Source: an uncultured Porphyromonadaceae bacterium (GTDB lineage Bacteria > Bacteroidota > Bacteroidia > Bacteroidales > Muribaculaceae). From it: a stretch of DNA of 64,000 bases. Positions 15,393 to 22,916 of this stretch are shown piece by piece. The DNA lies in NCBI GenBank assembly GCA_900548975.1, contig URMS01000005.1, positions 70,079 through 134,078 on the forward strand, read 5' to 3'. Within the stretch, counting starts at the first letter, position 1; each line of letters opens with the position of its first letter. The notes beneath the pieces were generated by a model. The model saw only the letters and a program-made list of their open reading frames with translations. It had not been told where the DNA came from and ran no database searches. Made by a program: the position numbers and the translations under genes.

Positions 15393-16574
15393 ATGAATCC
15401 AAAAGTTGAAAGCATCAAACGACTGATAGCGGAAACGAATATTAGTCAGACGGAATTAGCGAAACGCAGTGGCATTGCGTTTGGTACTCTCAATCGTATC
15501 TTAAATGGGAAGCAACCACTTCAACCTAATACGGCTAAGAAGATTGCAGATGCTCTTGGATTACACCTAATAGACCTTATGGATGATGAGGTGGCAATAC
15601 CTCAACAGAACTACAATATACAAGGGTATCTTGAGTATAATGGAGAGATAACAAAGATAACTTCATTAAAGCAGCTTGAAAAGTGGCTCTCTGACCTCAA
15701 AGAAGAAAATGAGATACCACAGCAAGCGAAACTCATTATCAAGCAAAACGAGGCGAACAAACGCAATATCAAGAAAAACAATCCTAACCAATCATATCAT
15801 TTCAACATAGAAGATTTTGAGTTTGTTGATACCTACGATGCGACTTTATTAGATTGCTGGGCGTGGAAAACAGCAGACGATGAAAAGGATGGCGTAAGAT
15901 TGGATTTGGGAAATCAGTGTAGTGGCTATGAGTTTGACTTTATGGGAGAGCATTTCTTCACAAATGAATCTCTTTACCTATGCGGACAATTCTCACAAGA
16001 GCCAACAGAAGAACTGAAACGTATACAATATCAACTTCTCTATGAGAAAAACGGTTATACTGCAAAGAAAAAGATTAAAAACGCTCATAGAGATTTGATT
16101 AGAAGCGATTGGGATGAGGTTGCACCCCATTGGATGATGTATGTATGTTGGCAGAAGTGCTTGCATAATCAGCGATTTGCAGAATTGCTTAAATCCATAC
16201 CTCGTGATGCCATATTGCTTGAAAACTCCACTACCATTCACGAAGGGACAAGTGTATTATGGGGAGCTAAGAACAAGGAAATTGAAGAAGCACGAAGCAT
16301 TGTGGCAAGAGCAGCTGAACTTCAATATCTAAAACAGTGCAGAAAGAATGGTATCAGACCCAATAAAGCCGATGCGGAACAACGAGCCACAGAAGCGAGA
16401 AACAGTATTCATTATATAGGCCAATATAGTGGAGGTAAGAACTACATGGGTAAAATCCTTAAACGTTGCCAACTCGCTCTATTGGATGGCACGACACCCC
16501 AAATTGATACCGATCTGTTGAGGTCAAAGAAAATATATCTGTTTGGGAAATTACTAACATTTGAAAACGAATAA
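15393..16574 (+). CDS. XRE HTH - NADAR (YbiA-like) fusion protein
   Basis: 393 aa. Residues 5-62 are an XRE-type helix-turn-helix (ISQTELAKRSGIAFGTLNRI). A short linker domain follows (about 77-100, NIQGYLEYNGEITKITSLKQ). About 165-365 match the NADAR/YbiA fold: FDFMGEHFFTNESLYLCGQF with a candidate catalytic Glu192, then SDWDEVAPHWMMYVCWQKC, and ILLENSTTIHEGTSVLWGAK ending in the Trp-Gly signature. NADAR domains are N-glycosidases known from YbiA (riboflavin intermediates); some reverse guanine ADP-ribosylation and act as antitoxins to DarT-like toxins. Fusion to a DNA-binding HTH suggests self-regulation. The next gene overlaps it by one base (TAATG), so the two are translationally coupled. 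Confidence 0.75.
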   Translation: MNPKVESIKRLIAETNISQTELAKRSGIAFGTLNRILNGKQPLQPNTAKKIADALGLHLIDLMDDEVAIPQQNYNIQGYLEYNGEITKITSLKQLEKWLSDLKEENEIPQQAKLIIKQNEANKRNIKKNNPNQSYHFNIEDFEFVDTYDATLLDCWAWKTADDEKDGVRLDLGNQCSGYEFDFMGEHFFTNESLYLCGQFSQEPTEELKRIQYQLLYEKNGYTAKKKIKNAHRDLIRSDWDEVAPHWMMYVCWQKCLHNQRFAELLKSIPRDAILLENSTTIHEGTSVLWGAKNKEIEEARSIVARAAELQYLKQCRKNGIRPNKADAEQRATEARNSIHYIGQYSGGKNYMGKILKRCQLALLDGTTPQIDTDLLRSKKIYLFGKLLTFENE

Positions 16575-17224
16575 TGAAAATTATGAATAAAGTTCAATTA
16601 ATGACAATCCTAGTTGTGTTAGCTTGCATCTATGCGATTCTAACAATCAAATTGGATATATTTTGGCATATCGGTACAAGTAGTAATGCAGATAACATTA
16701 ATGAAATTATACTTAATCTTTCATATAGTATCTTAGCAGCTGTAATTTTCTATATCTTTATTGATGTTATACCATTCCATACTAAAAGGAAAAAAGTTAG
16801 GCAAGTCCTTTCAACCATGCTAAGTGGTATAAAATCTGACATTAGAGATGCAAAGAATGCGATTTATCTTCCACCATTTACAAACGTGGCAAAAACACAG
16901 AATGATTTTGTCTCAGATTTTGAAAATAAAGACATGATGGATGCTTATTGTTTGGGGATATATGGGTTTAAGAATCTGAGGGAATTTTTCAATCACAATA
17001 AAGTTCAGATCAGAAACTCTATTCACAATGTCTTGAGCTATTCGGAATTTCTTACTGATATAGAAATAATGATATTAGCAGACATCAATTCTTCCAAGTA
17101 TATCAATGAGCATTTCTTTGTAAAAGACTTTGATAATATTGAGGAACATCCTGATTTATATACTAACCAAAAGGAAATCGGGGAAAGCATCTTCCACATA
17201 TCAGAATTAATTAGTAAGATATGA
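16574..17224 (+). CDS. Two-TM membrane protein coupled to HTH-NADAR
   Basis: 216 aa starting at ATG 16574, which shares its A with the NADAR stop codon; an alternative ATG lies four codons in. Two hydrophobic helices are seen, about 8-28 (LMTILVVLACIYAILTIKL) and about 44-66 (LSYSILAAVIFYIFIDVIPF). A cytosolic, mostly helical domain of about 150 residues follows (KKVRQVLSTMLSGIKSDIRD ... YLPPFTN). No family is recognised. In defence cassettes a short two-TM protein next to a nucleotide-acting enzyme is often the membrane effector; that role is proposed here by analogy only. It is the last gene before the right end of the element. Confidence 0.6.
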   Translation: MKIMNKVQLMTILVVLACIYAILTIKLDIFWHIGTSSNADNINEIILNLSYSILAAVIFYIFIDVIPFHTKRKKVRQVLSTMLSGIKSDIRDAKNAIYLPPFTNVAKTQNDFVSDFENKDMMDAYCLGIYGFKNLREFFNHNKVQIRNSIHNVLSYSEFLTDIEIMILADINSSKYINEHFFVKDFDNIEEHPDLYTNQKEIGESIFHISELISKI

Positions 17225-17392
17225 GAAATACTATGATTTGCACTCTAATCATTCAAACTATTTCTATTGAAGAAATATTCCCACAGAGGAGGAATATTGA
17301 ATAGTGTTTTGCAGTTATTTACAGTCCAATATTTGACCCCATATTTCATTTATTTAAACATATAATATTATATACCAATGCATTATTTTCGA
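17225..17392. other. AT-rich right end of the element
   Basis: No gene seen. It contains a small inverted pair AATATT around 17266-17291 and AT tracts leading to the right attachment copy. Confidence 0.4.
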
Positions 17393-17413
17393 TTCAACGA
17401 GGACGAGTATTGA
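17393..17413 (+). repeat. Right attachment-site copy (att, copy 2 of 3)
   Basis: TTCAACGAGGACGAGTATTG plus A; read in frame it gives FNEDEY-stop, the end of the DUF2795 protein, although no full gene precedes it. A strong terminator follows, as would be expected downstream of a real gene end. Confidence 0.7.
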
Positions 17414-17455
17414 TATAAAATCCGCCCGATTTTAAGACTCGAATAACTTATAAAC

Positions 17456-17499
17456 AAGCGATTGGCAAGCATCAAAATAAACTTGTCAATCGCTTTTTA
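17456..17499 (+). terminator. Terminator downstream of att copy 2
   Basis: A 14-bp stem with one G-U (AAGCGATTGGCAAG / CTTGTCAATCGCTT) and a 12-nt loop, followed by TTTAT. It is probably a former terminator of a DUF2795 gene displaced by the insertion. Confidence 0.85.
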
Positions 17500-17573
17500 T
17501 TGCCTTTTATGTAAATAGTATATTGCTGATGGTCAGGTGGTCGTGATAAATGCTTATAATAGTATTCGCATTT

Positions 17574-17673
17574 GTTTGTCAAAAAACACCATCATTTTCC
17601 AAGGTTTGTGAGTTGTGGGAGGTGGCTCTCACAAGACAGTATAATGGCATAATTGTGATGGTTTTTGTCAAAC
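17574..17673. repeat. Inverted repeat downstream of fic
   Basis: GTTTGTCAAAAAACACCATC (from 17574) and TGATGGTTTTTGTCAAAC (17656-17673) are imperfect inverted copies. A 7-bp hairpin TTGTGAG/CTCACAA lies between them. Its place just past the fic stop suggests a terminator for the leftward fic transcript. Confidence 0.45.
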
Positions 17674-17701
17674 TATAAAAATACATGAAAGATTTTCATA
17701 G
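17673..17701. promoter_or_regulatory. Palindromic operator-like site after fic (inverted copy)
   Basis: 29 bp from CTATAAAAAT to GATTTTCATAG. Its reverse complement agrees with 19043-19071 at 26 of 29 positions. This copy sits just beyond the fic stop codon. Confidence 0.5.
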
Positions 17702-17703
17702 TT

Positions 17704-19005
17704 TTACAGGGCATTGTCTATCGTGCTATCAAAATCTGCCCCTTTGATATATCCGCTTTTCTGTTTGTTCAGTTTTATTTCAGTTAAAAGACCTGATTGA
17801 ACCAACTCCGAAAGGTCTTTCTTTGCCGTCGGCTGTGAAATTAACATTCTGCCGGCAATATCTTTGGCAGTAACTATCAAGTCGGGGTCTTTTATAAACA
17901 GGTGCAGAATTGAGGCCTGACGTCTTGTAATACCTCCAATTTTTAGCAATTGTACTTCATCTTTTTTCTGAGCGGTCTTGCGTTCGATATATGCCTTAAG
18001 CTCGTCGAAAGCTTTTTCAAGAGCAATTAAATGATATGTAATAAAGTATCCGATATCATTATTATCGGCTTCTGACTGAAGGAATGTTTTCTCGTATAAA
18101 GCCTTTGACTTATATATGATTCTTGATATCGAAAGGTACTTGATAAGCCAATAACCTTCTTTCAGAAGATACCAATAGAAAATGGCTCTGGCTGTACGAC
18201 CATTACCGTCAACGAATGGATGGAGGAAAGAAATAAAATAGTGCAGTATAGTTCCTTTGATTATCGGGTGGATGAAAATTGTCAGGTCATTGGAATTGGC
18301 AAATTGGCAAAACCAATCAATAGCTGCCGGTATTTCTGTGAATGATGGTGGTATATGAACAATCTCATTGGTGACAGCGTTTGCCACGACCACATTATCG
18401 TTCTGCCGGAATCGTCCGGTATCTTCCGGATTATCCATTGTGTTGTAAGTCATCAATGAATGTATGTGAAGAAGAAATTCGGGGGTCATTGCCTGGCCAA
18501 GATTTTCAGAGAGGAACTGGATGGTTTGGTAATTGTTGTAAATCATCCATTGAGACTTGTCCTTTGGTGTAACCTTATTTCGAAGCATTTCCTTTGCCAC
18601 CTTTCGAGTAGTCGAAGCCCCTTCCATTTGGCTTGATGAAATGGCTTCGTCAATCACAGAATTCATCAAATATATTTTTCGGCTATCGTGTGGGATAAGA
18701 GACTCACTACCCCAAGATCCTCCAAATTGCATGTCAAAATTATGGCATAGTCTGGCCATAGAATTTGTCATGCTGAAATGAATTCGGTAATTTGGATCCA
18801 CTGTGATTTGGCTGCTCAAACGTAATTGTTTTAGTGCGCTCCACACATCTTCAGGAGTATCAAAACCTTTGAGTTTCTTGTATTTTACTTTACTCCAGTA
18901 AGGGTATTCTTCTTGAAATTTACGAATTTCCTCCATGGATTCCAGAGTGAGAACTTCAGAAACTGATTTTGTGGCAGCGATATATTTCGGAGGTTGCTCT
19001 ATCAT
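17704..19005 (-). CDS. Fic-domain protein with C-terminal winged helix
   Basis: 433 aa. The Fic core carries HPFVDGNGRTAR (His262 catalytic), and upstream is the inhibitory helix motif SSSQMEG (Ser124-x-x-x-Glu128), so it is a self-inhibited class II-type Fic enzyme. Fic proteins usually transfer AMP from ATP to a Ser, Thr or Tyr of a target protein. The C-terminus (about 375-425) is a winged HTH (TRRQASILHLFIKDPDLIVT ... SQPTAKKDLSELVQSGLL), as in the SO_4266-like Fic family. The N-terminal about 100 residues form the usual Fic_N segment. An inverted pair of palindromic sites brackets the gene, one overlapping its promoter, which suggests autoregulation through the HTH. Confidence 0.92.
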   Translation of the reverse strand: MIEQPPKYIAATKSVSEVLTLESMEEIRKFQEEYPYWSKVKYKKLKGFDTPEDVWSALKQLRLSSQITVDPNYRIHFSMTNSMARLCHNFDMQFGGSWGSESLIPHDSRKIYLMNSVIDEAISSSQMEGASTTRKVAKEMLRNKVTPKDKSQWMIYNNYQTIQFLSENLGQAMTPEFLLHIHSLMTYNTMDNPEDTGRFRQNDNVVVANAVTNEIVHIPPSFTEIPAAIDWFCQFANSNDLTIFIHPIIKGTILHYFISFLHPFVDGNGRTARAIFYWYLLKEGYWLIKYLSISRIIYKSKALYEKTFLQSEADNNDIGYFITYHLIALEKAFDELKAYIERKTAQKKDEVQLLKIGGITRRQASILHLFIKDPDLIVTAKDIAGRMLISQPTAKKDLSELVQSGLLTEIKLNKQKSGYIKGADFDSTIDNAL

Positions 19006-19028
19006 ACTTTCATACTATCATTTGTCTG

Positions 19029-19060
19029 CAAAATTAGCGAGACTATGAAAATCTTGCAAA
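19029..19060 (-). promoter_or_regulatory. Promoter of fic
   Basis: On minus, TTTG (19057-19060) and TAATTTTG (19029-19036) are 20 bp apart. The -33 box lies inside the palindromic site 19043-19071. Confidence 0.65.
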
Positions 19061-19071
19061 TATTTTTATAG
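19043..19071. promoter_or_regulatory. Palindromic operator-like site over the fic promoter
   Basis: 29 bp from CTATGAAAATC to TATTTTTATAG, itself an imperfect dyad (CTAT.AAAAT ... ATTTT.ATAG). It spans the fic -33 box, so a bound protein would block transcription. The inverted copy lies at 17673-17701. Confidence 0.55.
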
Positions 19072-19104
19072 ATTTCGATAGTTAACATTTCTGCCATTGC
19101 CTAA

Positions 19105-19383
19105 GAGGTTGTTTAATAACATATGTGAATGCACAGGTTGGTGTATTTTTGCTTAAATTGCACATTGTGAAGAGGGAGCATAGCGGTTGCTATGTGACCG
19201 ATGAGCAATGGGCAAGTTAACAAAAAGACACCAAGATTGTACTAATGTTAACAGACGGCCTCAATCAGACAGACCCAATAAACACCATTATTATGAAAAC
19301 AAAGGCTTCGCCTCCAAAAATTCAGATTGTCTTTATCTCTGACTTTTTGGCCTGTGAATTCACATATGTTATTAAACAACCTC
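19105..19383. mobile_element. 279-bp MITE-like element with 33-bp terminal inverted repeats
   Basis: The ends are GAGGTTGTTTAATAACATAT... at 19105-19137 and its inverted copy at 19351-19383 (32 of 33 positions match). TAA flanks both ends (19102-19104 and 19384-19386), a 3-bp target duplication as made by some IS5-group transposases. The interior has no transposase, but has a CATAGC-GGTT-GCTATG hairpin. It is therefore a non-autonomous element, probably an internal deletion of a larger IS. It sits about 35 bp upstream of the fic promoter. Confidence 0.8.
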
Positions 19384-19427
19384 TAAAAGAGTTCACAGAT
19401 AAACAGCGGAAGCTGCTGCGAATAACA

Positions 19428-19799
19428 ATGAACGCCATGCCTTCGGGTTTTAAAACGAAGTTCGACGGATATTTTCTCACTGCATTAGCTGAAACGCCAA
19501 ACGAGATTCTGAAATGCGCGATGTATCTGTTCCTCGGCTATCTCGTGCAACCTAATACGTTAGTTTCGCGAGTCGGAACTTCGCGAACGTCGGTCGTAGA
19601 ATGGTGCGCGTTCGGCGAAGCCGAAAGTTACCGACCGCAATTCGCCCGGTCATGCGGAGGCGGTGGCTCCTCTTCTGACTTGCCCTGGGGTCGCAATCCG
19701 GATGAAGATGACCGCCGCTTCGCCTACCGCTGCATGATGCAAGCCCACAAAATGATGAAATCCTCTCAGTCCAAACGTAGTATGAATGGAAGAAGATGA
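19428..19799 (+). CDS. Doubtful ORF, possibly a gene disrupted by the MITE
   Basis: 123 aa from ATG 19428. The frame continues upstream through the MITE to 19245, which cannot be the original gene. The stretch just after the MITE (LKEFTDKQRKLLRITMNAMP) looks protein-like, so the MITE may have inserted near the 5' end of a real gene. The C-terminal half is low-complexity (SCGGGGSSSD) and overlaps GC-rich palindromes such as TTCGGC-GAA-GCCGAA. No family is recognised. Low confidence that this is expressed. Confidence 0.3.
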   Translation: MNAMPSGFKTKFDGYFLTALAETPNEILKCAMYLFLGYLVQPNTLVSRVGTSRTSVVEWCAFGEAESYRPQFARSCGGGGSSSDLPWGRNPDEDDRRFAYRCMMQAHKMMKSSQSKRSMNGRR

Positions 19800-19836
19800 A
19801 AGTTATTACGTTTCTTATGATAGATATATTCGCCGC

Positions 19837-20727
19837 TCACTTCAATATCTTGAATGATGCAATGGTGCCATCATTATATATTAATCGCTCAATATAAAAA
19901 CCTTTGCAAGGAGACTCGGATAATTGTCGGTCATCAAGAGAAAAGTATTGTACTGATTTTACAATCTTATCATCTGTCACTGGGCTTTCTATGCCTGAAG
20001 AATTACGGATGTGCCCGAAGACCCAATCAAGACGTTCCGTGGTATAGCTCTGGATGCATGTTACTTCATGAGTCCAGCCTTCTTCTATGTCCAATCTGGT
20101 AATCGCACCCCGGGCGTTCAATTCATCTATAAAATCTGATGCTGTTTCAACGCTCATAATCCGGTCTGATGTTCCAATTACTGTATATATGGGAGTCGTT
20201 GCCACATTGTCAGCATCACACTTTGACGGATTGCCGGCGACAGGCATGGCGGCGGTGAACAGACGAGGATATGCAGACAGCATACTCCATGTTCCGGTTC
20301 CACCCATCGAACCGCCAAAAATATAGATGTCGGTATTGTCTAACGATTCTGAGAGGACGTGCCTGTCAATCAAAGCCTTCAGGACTCCAAGCATCGGACC
20401 GCCCCACGATTTGTCAGAAGGACATTGAGGAACAAGATAGACTGCATTGAGTTGTTTAAAGTCAAGATAGTTGGCGATGCTGTCAATACCGGCTTCTTTC
20501 ATTTGGGTATCATTGTCGTTTCCTTTGCTTGAACCGCCATGCAGGTAAATCACAAGTACCTGATTGCCCATGCCGCTTGTATGCGCGACTCTGTATGGCA
20601 ATTCAATTCCTGCTGCCACAATTTTTTCTGCTTCAAAAATCAAACTATTCTCTGATTTACCTTCAGCTGCGCAGAAAAGGATGCCGATTAACGACATCCA
20701 GATCCGGAAGATTTTTCCAGCGTTCAT
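19837..20727 (-). CDS. Secreted alpha/beta-hydrolase (esterase/PHB-depolymerase-like)
   Basis: 296 aa with an N-terminal signal (WMSLIGILFCAAEG). The alpha/beta-hydrolase core shows the oxyanion-side motif VIYLHGGSSKG, the nucleophile elbow GGSMGGTGTW (Gly-x-Ser-x-Gly), an acid region TPIYTVIGTSDRIM and a late His (GWTHEVTC). The C-terminal about 40 residues (VQYFSLDDRQLSESPCKGFY ... GTIASFKIL) resemble the short sorting/anchoring tails of secreted Bacteroidales proteins. It probably cleaves an ester of a carbohydrate or peptide outside the cytoplasm. It lies 8 bp after the Spy-like gene and is the last gene of the ECF-sigma operon. Confidence 0.8.
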   Translation of the reverse strand: MNAGKIFRIWMSLIGILFCAAEGKSENSLIFEAEKIVAAGIELPYRVAHTSGMGNQVLVIYLHGGSSKGNDNDTQMKEAGIDSIANYLDFKQLNAVYLVPQCPSDKSWGGPMLGVLKALIDRHVLSESLDNTDIYIFGGSMGGTGTWSMLSAYPRLFTAAMPVAGNPSKCDADNVATTPIYTVIGTSDRIMSVETASDFIDELNARGAITRLDIEEGWTHEVTCIQSYTTERLDWVFGHIRNSSGIESPVTDDKIVKSVQYFSLDDRQLSESPCKGFYIERLIYNDGTIASFKILK

Positions 20728-20735
20728 GTTATTAT

Positions 20736-21152
20736 CTATCTGCGATTTCTATGATTCTTTCGTTTGCCGTCGCCCTTACCCATTCTGTCCAGGAGCTTCT
20801 TTTCAAGCTTATAAGCCTTGTCAATTTGCTGTTCGGAAAGGAAACCGCTGTAAATGTGATAGTATTTTTTTCGCAGGTCGAGAATTTTCTGGCTGCGATC
20901 AAGGCGCTGCTCGGTGGTCAGCCCCTTACGTGGGCCAAGTGCCCAGATTTCGCGCTGGTACTGACAATATGTTTCCACATATTTATTGGTGGTTGATTCG
21001 TCAAGCGCAAGTTCATGTGCGATGTACTGTGCCTGCTTAGTAGCCAGTTCTTCACGCGACAATCGTGGACTGCTATTGTTCTGTGCTACTGCTGTTGCCC
21101 CACTTGCCACAATCATGATGGCAATAAAGATAACTCGGAATAACTGTTTCAT
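20736..21152 (-). CDS. Small periplasmic Spy/LTXXQ-like protein
   Basis: 138 aa with a signal peptide (LFRVIFIAIMIVASGATAVA) and a helical mature part rich in Lys, Arg and Gln (SREELATKQAQYIAHELALD ... LTTEQRLDRSQKILDLRKKY). The build is that of small periplasmic helical proteins of the Spy/CpxP-like (LTXXQ) type that often sit in ECF sigma operons and sense or buffer envelope stress. The family call is by pattern only. It ends 10 bp before the esterase gene and follows the anti-sigma-like gene. Confidence 0.6.
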   Translation of the reverse strand: MKQLFRVIFIAIMIVASGATAVAQNNSSPRLSREELATKQAQYIAHELALDESTTNKYVETYCQYQREIWALGPRKGLTTEQRLDRSQKILDLRKKYYHIYSGFLSEQQIDKAYKLEKKLLDRMGKGDGKRKNHRNRR

Positions 21153-21162
21153 AATTCGCTCG

Positions 21163-21495
21163 TTACTGTATTTGGTTTAGAAAAAGATCCTCGTGGTATA
21201 TTTCGACAAGATATTCCTGGTCGGCTTCGCTCAGATTGCCGAATGCAAGGTCTATCTGTGTCAACGGGTCATTGTGAACTGCCGACAGTGGCTTTATCAT
21301 CAACAATAATGCGACACTTGCCGCTGCTGCGATCCCACCGATTGAACCCCATCGGAGAATCCGACGTTTACGCTTTGTTTGTCGGTCTTTATTCAGTGTC
21401 GCGAGGACTTTTGTCTCAATATCACCGAATGTCTCTGTCGGCATCGTGTATGGCATCCGTTTTCCAATATCGTTGAAATCAAATTTTTGAGCCAT
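21163..21495 (-). CDS. Single-TM anti-sigma-factor-like protein
   Basis: 110 aa. The N-terminal cytosolic part (MAQKFDFNDIGKRMPYTMPT ...) is followed by one TM helix (about 48-68, WGSIGGIAAAASVALLLMI) and a short periplasmic tail. Its position 11 bp downstream of an ECF sigma factor gene and this topology indicate an anti-sigma factor that would hold the sigma at the membrane. It lacks a clear zinc-binding HxxxCxxC motif, so the assignment rests mainly on context. Confidence 0.6.
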   Translation of the reverse strand: MAQKFDFNDIGKRMPYTMPTETFGDIETKVLATLNKDRQTKRKRRILRWGSIGGIAAAASVALLLMIKPLSAVHNDPLTQIDLAFGNLSEADQEYLVEIYHEDLFLNQIQ

Positions 21496-21506
21496 TATAA
21501 TAATTT

Positions 21507-22040
21507 TTAAGCATTCATGTAACTGACTATCTTTTCCTTGGCAATATGATAGCTTGCCTTGACACTTGATGGAGTTGAACCGATTATGTTGGCAATCTCC
21601 TCATATTCCAGTTCGTCGTAATATCGCAGGTTGAATGTCAGTTGCTGTTTGGTCGGCAATGAAAGGATTGCGTTCTGCAGTTTCACAGCCTCGATATCCG
21701 TATAATTGACATATTCCTCATCTGCTATCGTTCTCGCCTCCGACGAATCGTTGTCTTCAAGGGAGATTATGTTATCACGCCGTTTGCCAATCAACCTGAG
21801 AGCCTCATTGGTGGCAATACGATAAATCCATACATTAAGAGAACTGTCGCCCTTGAATTTATCGATTGACCGAAATATCCGGATGAATGTTTCCTGTGTA
21901 GCATCCTGCGCATCAGAATGATGTATCACCAGACGCCGGATATGCCAATACACAGTTTCCCATTTTTCTTTCATCAGGATACGGAAACCTGATTCGGAAT
22001 CACGCCGGATTGCATTGATTAATTCAGCATCGTCAGTCAT
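21507..22040 (-). CDS. ECF-type RNA polymerase sigma factor
   Basis: 177 aa. Region 2 (about 20-85) includes HHSDAQDATQETFIRIFRSI and VWIYRIATNEAL; region 4 (about 115-170) includes LPTKQQLTFNLRYYDELEYE and the HTH IANIIGSTPSSVKASYHIAK. It directs RNA polymerase to envelope-related promoters. It starts within the last bases of the lipoprotein gene (ATGA overlap at 22037-22040), so the order lipoprotein, sigma, anti-sigma, Spy-like, esterase is one operon. Confidence 0.93.
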   Translation of the reverse strand: MTDDAELINAIRRDSESGFRILMKEKWETVYWHIRRLVIHHSDAQDATQETFIRIFRSIDKFKGDSSLNVWIYRIATNEALRLIGKRRDNIISLEDNDSSEARTIADEEYVNYTDIEAVKLQNAILSLPTKQQLTFNLRYYDELEYEEIANIIGSTPSSVKASYHIAKEKIVSYMNA

Positions 22041-22420
22041 GAGCTTGCGCCAGGCATAATATAGAATTTCTTTTTACCTTCAACGATTGACAGGATAGGA
22101 ATATTTCTATCCAGAACAAAGGCGTCAAGTTCTGCCTCTGCCGCATCCTTGTTGAGCGATGTTATTTTCGCATATTGCTTGACGGTGAGCCGTTGATTGT
22201 TGTTCAGATAGGCTAAAGCCATTGCCAACCGTTCTTTTTGGCTGAATCTGTTGCTTACGTGCTTCGTAACAACATGGCGATGTACCGGAGTTGGGATGAC
22301 CACAACACGTGCAGGATAATGAATGTGATGACGATGAGGACGGCGAGCGTCTGCCTGACTGCAACCGGCTATCATCAGAGTCGCGATTGCCATTATTTTT
22401 AGTTTTGAGCTGATGTTCAT
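22037..22420 (-). CDS. Small lipoprotein/secreted protein leading the ECF operon
   Basis: 127 aa. A signal with lipobox-like IAGCSQ (Cys at about 20) is followed by a His-rich segment (RRPHRHHIHYPARVVVIPTP, VHRHVVTKH). The C-terminal half looks like a small winged helix (FSQKERLAMALAYLNNNQRL ... YAKITSLNKDAAEAELDAFV), unusual for an exported protein. The His cluster could bind metal. It overlaps the sigma gene by 4 bp. It could be the envelope sensor for the sigma/anti-sigma pair, or simply a target. Confidence 0.55.
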   Translation of the reverse strand: MNISSKLKIMAIATLMIAGCSQADARRPHRHHIHYPARVVVIPTPVHRHVVTKHVSNRFSQKERLAMALAYLNNNQRLTVKQYAKITSLNKDAAEAELDAFVLDRNIPILSIVEGKKKFYIMPGASS

Positions 22421-22676
22421 GCTTTCATTTGTTTTAGCGTTCTATTTATATGACCCAGCCAAACATCAGTCGTCAAAAATAGGTCTCAAAAATTTCCAAA
22501 TTATAGATTGATTATACTTCCTCTTTATGACTTTAGAGGAATTCCCCATTCTCCTCCAAAACTGCAATATAGAGGCCAAAATGCCATCGCATTTCATGGT
22601 TTTTTAGTGCAAAATACACTTGTCTATCCTTGGCAATGTTCGTGTAATATACTGTTTATTAATAATTAATTCATTC
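22421..22676. other. AT-rich gap between ECF operon and att copy 3
   Basis: No gene, promoter or clear repeat recognised other than the attachment-like copy that follows. Confidence 0.4.
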
Positions 22677-22697
22677 TTTAACGAGGACGAGTATTAA
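22677..22697 (+). repeat. Third attachment-like copy
   Basis: TTTAACGAGGACGAGTATTA plus A. With the preceding TTC it encodes FFNEDEY-stop. The run AACGAGGACGAGTATT is identical to copy 2, and AAGACTCGAAT follows both copies at slightly different spacing. A terminator lies downstream, as at copy 2. Confidence 0.6.
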
Positions 22698-22727
22698 GAC
22701 TCGAATTTGCATATAACGTACTATTTG

Positions 22728-22776
22728 CCAGCCATATAAACAATTAGGATTTGTTTGTATGGCTGGTGTTTTATTG
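22728..22776 (+). terminator. Terminator downstream of att copy 3
   Basis: A 16-bp stem with one G-U (CCAGCCATATAAACAA pairing TTGTTTGTATGGCTGG) is followed by TGTTTTATTG. Confidence 0.8.
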
Positions 22777-22916
22777 TCTCATATGGCAAAATTTGTTTGT
22801 ATTAGTTCGTTATCAATATTGCTTTTTACTTACTGAATGATGAAATCGACTCAGCTTAAACGCGGTATTTTCTTTGGTGGCTGCATTATCCGCGGTCTGT
22901 CGTTTTTGCGGATACA

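Larger units (their letters stand above)
6455..17413 (+). mobile_element. Integrative element inserted in the 3' end of a DUF2795 gene
   Basis: The element is bounded by copies of a 21-bp gene-end sequence at 6455-6475 and 17393-17413 (18/21 identical, both encoding FNEDEY-stop). It is clearly AT-richer than the genes on either side. Adjacent to the left end is a tyrosine recombinase, followed by an HTH protein, a NUMOD3-like small protein, a primase-like protein, a DUF2693 protein and a second recombinase; the cargo sits at the right end. No relaxase or conjugation genes are present, so it would need help to move between cells. The boundaries are inferred from the repeats and not proven. Confidence 0.75.
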
